Assembly: GCF_049310925.1 (NCBI RefSeq)
Contig: NZ_JBMERP010000009.1
Location: 12,716 to 76,715 of the forward strand
Source: Virgibacillus_F sp049310925
GTDB taxonomy: Bacteria; Bacillota; Bacilli; Bacillales; Amphibacillaceae
Length of the DNA stretch: 64,000 nt
Direction: 5' to 3'
Shown piece by piece: positions 35,116 through 43,977 of this stretch (position 1 is the stretch's first letter; each line of letters starts with the position of its first letter). Position numbers and translations under genes: made by a program. The notes under the pieces are model-generated. The model had not been told where the DNA came from and made no database searches. It saw nothing but the letters and a program-made list of their open reading frames with translations.

Positions 35116-35196
35116 ATGAAAAATTTTATTGTAAAAGGCTCTTTCCGTAAGTTTTGTTGCTTTTTAGTTTCACAGTTGATAGAAAATGCGACTTAA
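35116..35196 (+). pseudogene. Gene-start stub cut by composite repeat E3
   Basis: A TTTGGAGG ribosome site is followed by ATG (35110 or 35116) and a 26-codon ORF beginning MKNFIVKG. From about codon 8 the DNA matches the repeat terminus (TTCCGTAAGTTTTG), also seen at 58.1 kb. The ORF stops inside the repeat. It may be the remains of a gene interrupted by insertion, or chance. Confidence 0.3.
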
Positions 35197-35560
35197 CTAA
35201 AAATCATGTTCGATGTCCTGCAATCGCTGCGGAAAAATCACTACGCGCACCTTAGGGCTTGCGCTGAGCCTCCTCGATCGCAAAGGCCGCTCACTGCGGG
35301 GTCTCAACACTTCGCTTTCCCGCAGTAGTCTTCGTGTTTTTCCTCCGCTAACACAATGTTTTAATAGAACTGTATCCCTCACTTACTATTACGATAGTTG
35401 ATTGGAGCGGAGGACCGTTGACTCCTGCGGGAACAGCACGAGTCTGAAGACCCCGCGGAGTGATTTTCTCGAGGAGGCTGAGGCCGTGCCCGCGGAAAGC
35501 AACGGTCCGCAGCGGAAAACAACTCGCGCATACGTCGCATTCTATACATTTTGTGTTACA
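35145..35560. repeat. GC-rich composite repeat, full copy E3 (orientation A then B)
   Basis: Arm A (about 35200-35345) contains CACTACGCGCACCTTAGGG, TTGCGCTGAGCCTCCTCGA and TAGTCTTCGTGTTTTTCCTC. A spacer with CTCACTTACTATTACGATAG follows. Arm B (about 35400-35545) contains GACTCCTGCGGGAACAGCAC and CGAGGAGGCTGAGGCCGTG. Reverse-complemented, it matches E6 (59.63-60.05 kb) over about 330 bases, including the spacer. Confidence 0.88.
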
Positions 35561-35602
35561 GCAATATTGAAATTAACAGTTGGTTAAACTATCTGCTCCT
35601 AT

Positions 35603-35637
35603 AAAAAAACCACTACTGCAATAATGCGAGTAGTGGG
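35603..35637 (-). terminator. Terminator of the murG-like gene
   Basis: CCACTACTCGC/GCAGTAGTGG stem with a short loop and seven T residues on the minus strand. Confidence 0.88.
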
Positions 35638-35642
35638 GTTAT

Positions 35643-36713
35643 TTATTTACTATTATTTTTTATGATTTCAATTACACGGTCTTTGGACTTTTCACTATGG
35701 TATGTCTCCATATTTGTTTTCATAATCAAAGCATGATCTTTTAATTGAAGCATTTCTGTAACCAGTGTGTCTTCAGTTAGTTTTTCTTCTTCCACAACAC
35801 GTGCATACCTTTTTTTTGCAAAAGAGTTAGCATTTATAATTTGATCTCCTCTACTCGACCCTTTTGATAATGGAATTAGTAGCATTGGAATTCTTAGTGA
35901 CAAAAATTCAAATATAGCATTTGAACCAGCCCGGGACAAAACAAAATCAGTGGCTGCAAAAAGATCTTTCAGTTCATCGTTAACATATTCAAACTGGACA
36001 TAACCTTCACGATTAATTTCAGGGTCCGTTTTTCCAATTCCACAGACGTGGATGATTTGAAATTCTGCTAACAGTTTATCGAGGCTTCCTCGTACACTAT
36101 CATTAATTCTTTTTGAACCGCCGCTTCCACCCATAATCAGCATTACTGGCTTTTTTTTGTTGAAACCACAGAGCGTCAATCCTCTTTCCTTGCTTCCTTT
36201 GAAAAGTTCATCACGAACGACTGCACCAACATATTCTGCTTTCCGTTCTGGTAGATATTCCATTGTCTCTGGAAAGGTAGCTAGAACTTTTTTCACAAAC
36301 GGAATAGCAATTTTATTGGCAAGGCCAGGAGTGAAATCTGACTCATGTATTACAGCTGGTATTCCCCTCATTTTAGCCGCAACTACGACGGGTACAGAAA
36401 CGAAACCACCCTTGGAGAATAATACTGATGGTTTTATTTTCCCAATAATATTCCACGCCTGCATAGTACCTCTTATTACTTTAAATGGATCTTTTAAATT
36501 ATCACGGGATTTATATCTGCGAAGCTTTCCAGTAGAAATTGGATGATAGGTTACCCCATCTAATTTTTCTATCAGGTCTCGTTCAATCCCTTCTTTTGAC
36601 CCTATGTAGTTAATTTTCCATCCTTCACGTTGAAAAACTGGAATGACCGCTAAGTTTACAATGACGTGGCCTGCAGTACCACCACCAGTAAACAGAATAC
36701 TTTTTTTATTCAT
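35643..36713 (-). CDS. murG: MurG-type UDP-GlcNAc:lipid I N-acetylglucosaminyltransferase
   Basis: A 356-residue glycosyltransferase of the GT28 (GT-B) type. The N-terminal GGGTAGHVIVNLAVI, KGGFVSVPVVVAAK and HESDFTPGLANK are MurG signatures. The C-terminal half has IMGGSGGSKRIN and LSRAGSNAIFEFLSLRIPMLLIPL, the UDP-GlcNAc site. MurG makes lipid II at the inner membrane face. The gene stands alone, far from any dcw cell-division genes in this window, so it may be a second copy. I start at ATG 36713, behind AAGGGAC; an ATG eight codons earlier lacks a ribosome site. Confidence 0.9.
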   Translation of the reverse strand: MNKKSILFTGGGTAGHVIVNLAVIPVFQREGWKINYIGSKEGIERDLIEKLDGVTYHPISTGKLRRYKSRDNLKDPFKVIRGTMQAWNIIGKIKPSVLFSKGGFVSVPVVVAAKMRGIPAVIHESDFTPGLANKIAIPFVKKVLATFPETMEYLPERKAEYVGAVVRDELFKGSKERGLTLCGFNKKKPVMLIMGGSGGSKRINDSVRGSLDKLLAEFQIIHVCGIGKTDPEINREGYVQFEYVNDELKDLFAATDFVLSRAGSNAIFEFLSLRIPMLLIPLSKGSSRGDQIINANSFAKKRYARVVEEEKLTEDTLVTEMLQLKDHALIMKTNMETYHSEKSKDRVIEIIKNNSK

Positions 36714-36826
36714 TATTGTACGTCCCTTCTTTCGCATTACGAAGTAAAACGGTATAATTGGCTTTATAATTCCTTTAGAAACACTTCTTTATACTAGTAG
36801 AAAACCATTAAAAAAGGAAGTTTTTT

Positions 36827-38176
36827 ATGTATGAAACAACAACTACAAAAGAAAAATTAAGGCTGTTTACCATTATATTAATTCCAATCCTAGTGACCCA
36901 AATAAGCATGTATTTAATGAATTTTTTCGATACAGTCATGTCTGGCCAAGCAGGTGCTATAGATCTTGCAGGGGTTGCAATTGGTTCTAGTCTCTGGGTT
37001 CCAATCTTCACCGGTATTAATGGAATTCTTCTTGCAATCACACCAATTATTGCACATTTGATTGGTGCAAAAGCTAGTGATCAAATCGCAAAAAAAGTTC
37101 AACAAGGTGTTTACCTGGCAACTGCACTTGCGTTAATTATTGTCGTAATTGGAGCCTTTATTTTAAACCCAATTTTACAGGCAATGGACCTGGAAACTGA
37201 AGTTAGATACACCGCTAAATATTATATTATTTGGCTTGTGACCGGAATTGTCCCTTTATTTATTTTTAATACATTACGTTGTTTTATAGATGCTCTTGGA
37301 CAAACACGTATTTCCATGATTATCATTTTAATCTCATTACCTATAAATATATTCTTTAATTATATTTTTATTTTTGGAAAGTTTGGCATTCCCGCTTTTG
37401 GTGGAATTGGTTCTGGTATCGCTACCGCTCTAACGTATTGGTTAGTTTGCTTTATTGCTGTTTGGGTCTTATATAAAATTCATCCATTTAGAGGATACAA
37501 TTTATTTTCTAATTGGGTAAGGCCAAACTTATCAGAATGGTGGGAGCAGTTAAAAATTGGGCTGCCAATTGGATTCTCTATATTTTTTGAAACAAGTATC
37601 TTTTCAGCAGTTACTTTACTGATGAGTATTTACAGCACATATACCATCGCTGCACACCAGGCGGCTATTAACTTTGCTTCTTTATTGTATATGATTCCGC
37701 TCAGTGTTGGTATAGCGTTAACAATTGCAGTAGGGTTTGAAGTCGGTGGCAAGCGCTTTGCTGATGCGCGTACTTATGGCTATTTGGGTATAAGTGGGGG
37801 TATATTTATTGCAATCTTTGCGGGACTTGTCTTGTATATTTTTAACGACATGGTTGCGAACTTATATTCAGATAATCCCAAAGTGATTGAACTAACGAAG
37901 CAATTTATCTACTATGCAATTTTTTTCCAACTAGCCGATGCATTTGGTGCCCCTATCCAAGGTGTATTACGGGGTTACAAAGATGTCAACGTGACACTCA
38001 TAACATCCTTTGTCTCTTACTGGATTATTGGGTTACCAAGTGGGTGGTTACTAGCGAATTATACTCCGCTTGAACCATTCGGATATTGGGTTGGAATTAT
38101 AGTTGGACTTAGCTGTGGTGCCGTTACATTGCTATGGCGCTTGCTTTATTTGCAAAAGAAACATAAATTAGCCTAG
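36827..38176 (+). CDS. MATE-family efflux transporter
   Basis: A 449-residue protein with 12 helices in two homologous halves. MATE features are PILVTQISMYLMNFFDTVMSGQAG in helix 1, PVFTGINGILLAITPIIAHLIGA-like sequence in helix 2, and QGVLRGYKDVNVTLITSFVSYW in the second half. These proteins expel cationic drugs or dyes in exchange for sodium or protons. AAAAAGGAAG precedes the ATG. It is divergent from murG, with about 110 bases between the starts. The substrate is unknown. Confidence 0.92.
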   Translation: MYETTTTKEKLRLFTIILIPILVTQISMYLMNFFDTVMSGQAGAIDLAGVAIGSSLWVPIFTGINGILLAITPIIAHLIGAKASDQIAKKVQQGVYLATALALIIVVIGAFILNPILQAMDLETEVRYTAKYYIIWLVTGIVPLFIFNTLRCFIDALGQTRISMIIILISLPINIFFNYIFIFGKFGIPAFGGIGSGIATALTYWLVCFIAVWVLYKIHPFRGYNLFSNWVRPNLSEWWEQLKIGLPIGFSIFFETSIFSAVTLLMSIYSTYTIAAHQAAINFASLLYMIPLSVGIALTIAVGFEVGGKRFADARTYGYLGISGGIFIAIFAGLVLYIFNDMVANLYSDNPKVIELTKQFIYYAIFFQLADAFGAPIQGVLRGYKDVNVTLITSFVSYWIIGLPSGWLLANYTPLEPFGYWVGIIVGLSCGAVTLLWRLLYLQKKHKLA

Positions 38177-38224
38177 CTCATCTACTAATTGGATGGGCTA
38201 TATTTGCTATATTAATGTCTTCCT

Positions 38225-38445
38225 TGGTAGTATTGCTGCGGAAAACACAGTCTTCATCAACAGTTTTCCATCCTAGTGGAGTCAGAATACGATGACTCCT
38301 GCGGGAACAGCACGAGTTCGAAGACCCTGGAAGAAGCGTTCTTTACTTCTGAGGAGACTGAGGCCGTGCCCGTGGAAAGCGAAGTATTCTGCCGGAGCGG
38401 CGTTAAAAAAATTCACTACGTCGCAGTTCATAGATTTTGTGTCAA
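38225..38445 (+). repeat. GC-rich repeat, solo arm B (E4)
   Basis: Only arm B is present: GACTCCTGCGGGAACAGCAC, then GAGGAGACTGAGGCCGTGCC, then GTGGAAAGCGAAGTATTCTG, ending CACTACGTCGCAG..TTTTGTGTCAACATCAAC. It fills the gap between the MATE and histidine-phosphatase genes. A 68-codon ORF inside it is judged spurious. Confidence 0.8.
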
Positions 38446-38474
38446 CATCAACAGTCTTCTAGATAACAGTCTAA

Positions 38475-39047
38475 CTAACTAAGGTGGGTGATTTGATTAA
38501 TTTCCTTTACATTCCACTGATCTTGTATGAATTGAATATTACTGATACAGGCATTGTTCAATCTTGTTTTCCCTGAACCTACCTCTCCATTAGACAATGT
38601 TGCTAAAATGGAATTTATCACTGCTCCATGAGCAATTAGTAATACTTTGGCATTAGGATAGTTATGATTCACCTTTTCTAACCCGCTCATTACACGCTTC
38701 TTAAAAGAATCATTATCTTCTTGATTGGGATAATTCCTGTCTGGAAATGTTGATTTCCGTTCTTCTAAATTCATCCCCTCCGCATCTCCAAAGCTTTTTT
38801 CGGAAAAATCATCCATTTCAATCAGGGGAACATTGCTTAACGTTTTATGTATAATACCCGCTGTACATTTTGCTCGTTGTAGTGGGCTTGATATCACTAT
38901 ATCCCATGTGGTACTTTTTAAATACACCCCACATTCCTCCGCCTGTTGAACACCTTTACTATTTAAAGGTACATCCGTAGCGCCTTGGAGTTTACCTAAA
39001 GCGTTCCAGTCCGTTTCCCCATGTCTAACTAAACAGATCATTGTCAT
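38475..39047 (-). CDS. Histidine phosphatase family protein (phosphoglycerate-mutase-like)
   Basis: A 190-residue enzyme with the phosphohistidine motif VRHGETDWN near residue 9 and the second histidine in LLIAHGAVI. The SPLQRAKCTAGI segment holds the supporting Arg. Members dephosphorylate sugars, cobalamin precursors or other small molecules; this one is too short for a glycolytic phosphoglycerate mutase and its substrate is unknown. GGGAGGG lies 11 bases before the chosen ATG; a second ATG two codons later is possible. Confidence 0.88.
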   Translation of the reverse strand: MTMICLVRHGETDWNALGKLQGATDVPLNSKGVQQAEECGVYLKSTTWDIVISSPLQRAKCTAGIIHKTLSNVPLIEMDDFSEKSFGDAEGMNLEERKSTFPDRNYPNQEDNDSFKKRVMSGLEKVNHNYPNAKVLLIAHGAVINSILATLSNGEVGSGKTRLNNACISNIQFIQDQWNVKEINQITHLS

Positions 39048-39124
39048 AAATTAAGTCGCCCTCCCCATACATATTCTACTTTGATTATATATCAAAAGAG
39101 AATAAAATAATATTATAAATCATT

Positions 39125-39163
39125 AAAATCAGCACTGCCAAAACTGTGACAGTGCTGATTTTA
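39125..39163 (-). terminator. Terminator downstream of the aldehyde dehydrogenase gene
   Basis: AAAATCAGCACTG/CAGTGCTGATTTT 13-bp stem with A and T runs on both sides. It is about 140 bases beyond the dehydrogenase stop; the bases between show no gene on either strand that I trust. Confidence 0.75.
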
Positions 39164-39300
39164 TCAGTTTTTATTTAGATTCGGAAATTGCATTATCGAC
39201 TGACATTAATTTGGTACTCGACGGCTTGGATTTTACAGATATTTGTCCTCTGTTGCGCTTTTTGTTGCTATCAATTTACTGGTATATGAAATCATTTATT

Positions 39301-40728
39301 CTATTCCTCCAGATTCAACACAATCAATCGTTCTTCTGTCATTTCTTCTATCGAATATTTCGGTCCTTCTTTTCCCCAACCGCTGTCTTTAACACCACCA
39401 TACGGCATCAAGTCAACACGGTATTGGGAGGAATCATTAATCATCATACCACCAACTTCTACGCGTTTTGCTGCATAGAATGCTGTGTCAATATTTTTTG
39501 TGAAGATTCCTCCCTGTAAACCATATACTGATTCATTTACATCATCAATACATGTATCTAAATCACTGAAAGGAATTGTGCATAGTACGGGTGCGAAAAC
39601 TTCATCATAAACTACCCGCATATCTTTTTTTACATTTGTTACTACCGTAGGATGATATAAAGCACCTTCTCGTTTCCCTCCAGCTAATACTTCAGCTCCA
39701 CCATCTAATGCCTCATTCACCCAACTTTCTGCGCGCTTGGCCTCATCTTCAGAAATCATTGGTCCTACATCTGTAACTTCATCATTTGGATCACCAATTT
39801 TCAAATCTTTCATTGCTTTCAACAACTTCTCCTCAAAGGTCTGCTGGATTGACTTATGAACATATACACGCTGAACAGATATACAAACTTGCCCTGCGAA
39901 TGCAAAACTTTTCTGAGCAACATTCACTGCGGCTTTATCAATGTCAGCTTCTTTATCCACGATCACAGGTGAATTGTTACCAAGCTCGAGAATTAATTTG
40001 TTCAATCCCGTATTTTGTTTTAATTTAAGTCCTACCTCTGCGCTTCCTGTAAATGTGTATACTGATATCCGCTCATCCTGCTGCATTTGTTTGCCTATAA
40101 CCGAACCAGCACCAACAACAACATTCAACAATCCAGCTGGTAATCCAGCCTCTTCAAATAGCCGGGCCATTCGCAATGCTGTAACAGGAGTTGTGCTGGC
40201 AGGTTTCAAAACAACAGCATTTCCAGCGGCTAGTGCGGGACCTATTTTATGTGCAACCAAATTAAGCGGAAAGTTAAACGGACTAATAGCTCCAACTACT
40301 CCGACAGGGACTCGAATCGTAAAAGCCATACGATTTTTTGATCCTGGGGCTGCTTCTACTGGAACGCCGTGTCCTGTAACACGTTTTGCCTCCTCGGCAG
40401 CTAATTCAAATGTCTGTGTAGCTCGATCAACCTCTGATTTTGCCTGCTTTAAAGGTTTTCCCGCTTCCATGACTATTGATTTTGCAAATTCATCTTTATT
40501 TGACTGAAGCAACTCAGAAACACGTTTCAATATCGTATAGCGTTCATATGCACCTAATTCACTTGTTTTATAAGCCTTTTTTGCACTTTCTATTGCCTGA
40601 TCAACTTCCTCTGTCCCAGCTTTAGAAACCGAAGCATAAGGTTGTTGTGTATACTTATTCAAGACTTCAACTTTCTCATCTGTGGATGTCCATTTTCCAT
40701 TTATAAATAAATCGAATTGTTCACTCAC
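39301..40728 (-). CDS. NAD(P)-dependent aldehyde dehydrogenase
   Basis: A 475-residue ALDH of full length. Catalytic residues are visible: N152 (SPFNFPLN), K175 (VVLKPAS), E249 (LELGNNSP) and C282 (FAGQVCISVQR). The LELGNNSP and GQVCISVQRV variants resemble the lactaldehyde/phosphonoformaldehyde-dehydrogenase-like branch rather than betaine aldehyde dehydrogenase. It oxidises an aldehyde to the acid; the exact substrate is unknown. Single-gene unit. Confidence 0.9.
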   Translation of the reverse strand: MSEQFDLFINGKWTSTDEKVEVLNKYTQQPYASVSKAGTEEVDQAIESAKKAYKTSELGAYERYTILKRVSELLQSNKDEFAKSIVMEAGKPLKQAKSEVDRATQTFELAAEEAKRVTGHGVPVEAAPGSKNRMAFTIRVPVGVVGAISPFNFPLNLVAHKIGPALAAGNAVVLKPASTTPVTALRMARLFEEAGLPAGLLNVVVGAGSVIGKQMQQDERISVYTFTGSAEVGLKLKQNTGLNKLILELGNNSPVIVDKEADIDKAAVNVAQKSFAFAGQVCISVQRVYVHKSIQQTFEEKLLKAMKDLKIGDPNDEVTDVGPMISEDEAKRAESWVNEALDGGAEVLAGGKREGALYHPTVVTNVKKDMRVVYDEVFAPVLCTIPFSDLDTCIDDVNESVYGLQGGIFTKNIDTAFYAAKRVEVGGMMINDSSQYRVDLMPYGGVKDSGWGKEGPKYSIEEMTEERLIVLNLEE

Positions 40729-40888
40729 ATTATCCCTCTCCTCAAATTTTGTCTACTATGTCTATTTCCTTTTCCTATCTTATATAAACGTACTAGAAGC
40801 ATTGAACCCGATGGCATGTTTATGTTCCATAAGATTGGTTCCTTTTAGAATGGAAAAATAAATTCAGCCATTTACTGCTTTAAAAACA

Positions 40889-40920
40889 ACAAAAAAACCG
40901 CCTGATTAAGACGGTTTTTG
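40889..40920 (-). terminator. Terminator of nupC
   Basis: AAACCGTC/GCGGTTT stem (one G-U) followed by seven T residues on the minus strand. Confidence 0.8.
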
Positions 40921-40925
40921 TTGTA

Positions 40926-42116
40926 TTATAAAAATAGTCCTACCACGGTGGCTGATAAAATGGATGCAAGTGTTGCACCTACTAATAATTTTAGACCAAA
41001 CCCTGATACTTGGATTGCTTTTTTATCATCAATTGCCTGTACTGTTCCGGCAATAATTCCAATGGATGAAAAGTTGGCAAAGCTTGTTAAGAATACAGAA
41101 ACAATACCAATCGTTTTCTCAGACATCTGACCTAGCATTTGTTCAAATTCAAGCATAGCAACAAACTCATTTGTTACAATTTTTGTACCCATTACTCCAC
41201 CTGCTTCAATTACTTCACTTGGCGCTATCCCCATCAACAGTCCTAACGGAGCTAGCACGTAACCTAAAATAGTTTGTAAAGTAAGTCCTGAAAATGCGAA
41301 CTGTATGACCCAGTTCACTAGTTCTAGCGAGGCAATAAACGCAACAAGCATAGCTGCCACAATTAGTGCTATCTTACCGCCGTCAAGCGCTCCGTTACCC
41401 ATCGCTTCAAAAATACTCTTGTCATTCGTTACTTCCTTTATATCAACATGATCTTCTTCTTTCGGTACTCTGACAGGTGCTATAACTGATGCAATCATCA
41501 AAGCACTTAACATGTTTAACGGCAATGCCACCAATACATATTGCGCAGGTAACATTTGCAAATATGCACCTACGATAGATGCCGATACAGATCCCATTGC
41601 TGAGGCACTAACAATATACAGTCTATTTTTGTCCAGATGATGAAACTGAGATTTAATTGCAAGTAACGCTTCAGATTGTCCAAAAAATATACTGTTTACT
41701 GCGTTAAAAGATTCAACTTTTGGTAGGCCAGTTATTTTTGATATAAATCCACCTAAATATTTAATGATTGGTGGAAGAATTCTTAAATAGGTTAATACGG
41801 ATAAAATAGTAGAGAAAAAGATAATAAGTAACAGTACATCGAAAAAGAAGATACTTCCTCCGTCTACACGAGCTACTCCACCAACTATAAAGTTAATCCC
41901 GACCATACCAAACTCAATTAGCTTATTAAAGCCTGCCGAAATTGCATTAATAATAGTTTGTCCAATCTCGGTGTTAAACATAAACCATGTTATTATAATT
42001 TGTAATACTAACATTACACCAATGCCCAGATAATTTATTTTTTTCTTATCATTTGACATCAAAAATGCTAGTCCGAGGACAACAATGATTGCCAAAATCC
42101 CTAGAAGAATATCCAC
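40926..42116 (-). CDS. nupC: Concentrative nucleoside transporter NupC
   Basis: A 396-residue CNT-family membrane protein. Family features are an N-terminal helix bundle, the core segment FGQSEALLAIK (substrate loop), GSVSASIVGAYLQMLP, and the C-terminal SVFLTSFANFSSIGI (second substrate loop). It imports nucleosides with sodium or protons. It starts at GTG behind GGGGAGG. A good promoter and a cre-like palindrome lie upstream, in line with catabolite control of nucleoside use in B. subtilis. No deoxyribonucleoside catabolic gene is adjacent. Confidence 0.93.
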   Translation of the reverse strand: MDILLGILAIIVVLGLAFLMSNDKKKINYLGIGVMLVLQIIITWFMFNTEIGQTIINAISAGFNKLIEFGMVGINFIVGGVARVDGGSIFFFDVLLLIIFFSTILSVLTYLRILPPIIKYLGGFISKITGLPKVESFNAVNSIFFGQSEALLAIKSQFHHLDKNRLYIVSASAMGSVSASIVGAYLQMLPAQYVLVALPLNMLSALMIASVIAPVRVPKEEDHVDIKEVTNDKSIFEAMGNGALDGGKIALIVAAMLVAFIASLELVNWVIQFAFSGLTLQTILGYVLAPLGLLMGIAPSEVIEAGGVMGTKIVTNEFVAMLEFEQMLGQMSEKTIGIVSVFLTSFANFSSIGIIAGTVQAIDDKKAIQVSGFGLKLLVGATLASILSATVVGLFL

Positions 42117-42149
42117 GGGTGTAGCCTCCCCTTAATTAAATTTTAAAAT

Positions 42150-42163
42150 TGTAAATGCTTACA
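42150..42163 (-). promoter_or_regulatory. cre-like operator before nupC
   Basis: TGTAAATGCTTACA is a near-perfect palindrome, one mismatch from the cre consensus, between the -10 box and the ribosome site. Confidence 0.5.
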
Positions 42164-42182
42164 ATTAGCTTTTCCATTTGTA

Positions 42183-42211
42183 ATAATATCAGGTTGTCAG
42201 ACGTCATGCAA
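42183..42211 (-). promoter_or_regulatory. SigA promoter of nupC
   Basis: TTGCAT, 17 bases, TATTAT on the minus strand, about 67 bases before the GTG start. Confidence 0.65.
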
Positions 42212-42287
42212 GTGAAATAATTTCCAATATTATTTCGCTGTTTAGTAGTACCCAATTTTGATTGATTTGATTAATCGGTTAAAAAGT

Positions 42288-42331
42288 TAAAAAGCAGGCC
42301 AAAGCAATTGATTTAGCTTTGGCCTGCTTTT
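42288..42331 (-). terminator. Terminator for the purine permease transcript
   Basis: AAAGCAGGCCAAAGC/GCTTTGGCCTGCTTT perfect 15-bp stem with T-runs. It lies about 190 bases beyond the permease stop, on the far side of a repeat, and upstream of the nupC promoter. Confidence 0.85.
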
Positions 42332-42359
42332 TATTTATATGTCGTTCGTTTTTTGTCTA

Positions 42360-42520
42360 TGCTTGTCATCTCTAAGCAAGCCCACTCCGCTTTTCTTGTC
42401 TAGCTCTGGCTCCTTGGGGTTCGCGACATAAGCAATGAACACTCCGAGTGCTAAAAGCATGCACTCTGCGGTTCTTTGCTTATGCGTGTCACCCCAGACC
42501 AGCCCACTCCGCTTTTCTTT
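42360..42520. repeat. GCGC-type structured intergenic repeat, copy 2 (variant)
   Basis: It contains CTTGTCTAGCTCTGGCTCC (reverse of the GGAGC..GAGCTGGACG end of copy 1) and a large inverted pair, GCGACATAAGCAATGAAC/GGTTCTTTGCTTATGCG. The phrase AGCCCACTCCGCTTTTCTT is repeated at both ends. It lies between the purine permease stop and its terminator. No gene. Confidence 0.65.
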
Positions 42521-43809
42521 TAATGTGCGGGGAAGAATATCATTTGCAGGATGAAAATTATTGCAAATAAATATAGAATCCAGTGTACGTCTTTCCCTTT
42601 ACCGCTAACCAGTTTCAATAATGGATAGGTGATAAATCCAATTGAAATACCGGTTGCAATACTAGATGTAAGTGGCATGGTTAAGATAATCGCAAATGCA
42701 GGAAATGCTTCATCAAATGACTTCCAGTTTATCCGGGATAATCCTTCCATCATAAAGCTACCCACAATGATTAATACAGGCGCTGTCATAGCAGGTAAAT
42801 TAGCTATCGCTCCGATTAATGGTGAGAAGAAAATTGTTAATGCGAACAATATAGCCACTATCAGTGAAGTTAAACCAGTTCTACCACCAGCTGCAACACC
42901 TGAAGTAGATTCGATATAGGCAGTTGATGGGCTTGTACCAAACATTGAACCAACCGTTGTAGCTGTTGCATCCGCCATTAATGCAGATTTAGCACGTGGT
43001 AACTTTCCATCTTTAATGAAACCCGCTTGTTCAGCAACACCTATCATTGTTCCTGTTGTATCAAATATTGTAACGAGTAAAAAGGCAAATATAATAGTAT
43101 AAAGACTGTCAGCAAACACTCCGCCTATGTCCATGTCAAAAAATACTGGTGTAGGAGGATTTGACAAAATACCCTCAAAATGCAGCTGTCCTGTGAAATA
43201 AGCAATGATTCCAGTAATAATCATACCAATAAATAACGCACCTTTAATGTTTCGTGCCATCAGCATTAACGTTATAAACAAACCAGCCAAGGTTAACAAT
43301 GTCATTGGCTCATGGAGATCGCCAAAACCAACCATATTTGCTTTGTTTGGTACTACGATACCAGACATCTTTAATCCAAGAAAAGCGATAAACAAACCAA
43401 TTCCTGACGTTATACCAAACTTTAAAGAGGGTGGAATCGCTTCTATTAAAGTTTCCCGAAGTTGTGTTAAGCTCAACAGCATAAATATAATACCCGCGAT
43501 AAAGACTGTGCCTAACACAACTTGATATGAGTAGCCTTGCGAAGCTACAACACTCGCAAAATATGCATTCATTCCCATTCCAGGCGCTATTGCGATTGGG
43601 TAGTTTGAGAATAACGCCATGAACAACGTACCAACAACAGCTGAGATGACAGTTGCCATAAACACCTGTTCCATTGGGATACCAGCAGAGGATAGAATTG
43701 CTGGATTTACAACAACAATATAAACCATAGTAAGGAAAGTAGTTAGTCCAGCCACTATCTCTGTTCGGATATTTGTGTTATTTTGTTTAAGTTTAAAGAA
43801 TCTATTCAT
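42520..43809 (-). CDS. Purine permease, NCS2 AzgA/PbuG type
   Basis: A 429-residue permease with about 12-14 helices. AzgA-branch features are the N-terminus TEIVAGLTTFLTMVYIVVVNP, GMGMNAYFA, the helix-10 motif LMADATATTVGSMFGTSPSTAYIES and ATGISIGFITYPLL. Members take up hypoxanthine, guanine or adenine with protons. ATG 43809 follows AAGGTG; a GTG three codons earlier overlaps this site. I looked for a guanine riboswitch upstream and did not see one. Substrate among purines is not decided. Confidence 0.92.
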   Translation of the reverse strand: MNRFFKLKQNNTNIRTEIVAGLTTFLTMVYIVVVNPAILSSAGIPMEQVFMATVISAVVGTLFMALFSNYPIAIAPGMGMNAYFASVVASQGYSYQVVLGTVFIAGIIFMLLSLTQLRETLIEAIPPSLKFGITSGIGLFIAFLGLKMSGIVVPNKANMVGFGDLHEPMTLLTLAGLFITLMLMARNIKGALFIGMIITGIIAYFTGQLHFEGILSNPPTPVFFDMDIGGVFADSLYTIIFAFLLVTIFDTTGTMIGVAEQAGFIKDGKLPRAKSALMADATATTVGSMFGTSPSTAYIESTSGVAAGGRTGLTSLIVAILFALTIFFSPLIGAIANLPAMTAPVLIIVGSFMMEGLSRINWKSFDEAFPAFAIILTMPLTSSIATGISIGFITYPLLKLVSGKGKDVHWILYLFAIIFILQMIFFPAH

Positions 43810-43977
43810 TTTGAACACCTTGCTTTCCGAATGAAATAATTAACATATACTATAATATTCGTTTTTAAGCATTTCCGCAATAGATTATAGTAAATTTAAC
43901 TAGGGTAGCAATTAAAAATTGTATTGACCTAGTTTCTAGTAACCATGATATAATGTACCGAAAAGGAGGTGAATAAA

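Noticed and set aside
39211..39519. 102-codon plus-strand ORF
   Set aside because: Mostly antisense to the aldehyde dehydrogenase C-terminus; no ribosome site or family resemblance.
43810..43977. Guanine or adenine riboswitch before the purine permease
   Set aside because: The space before the permease gene does not show the three-way junction with conserved loop sequences of a purine riboswitch.
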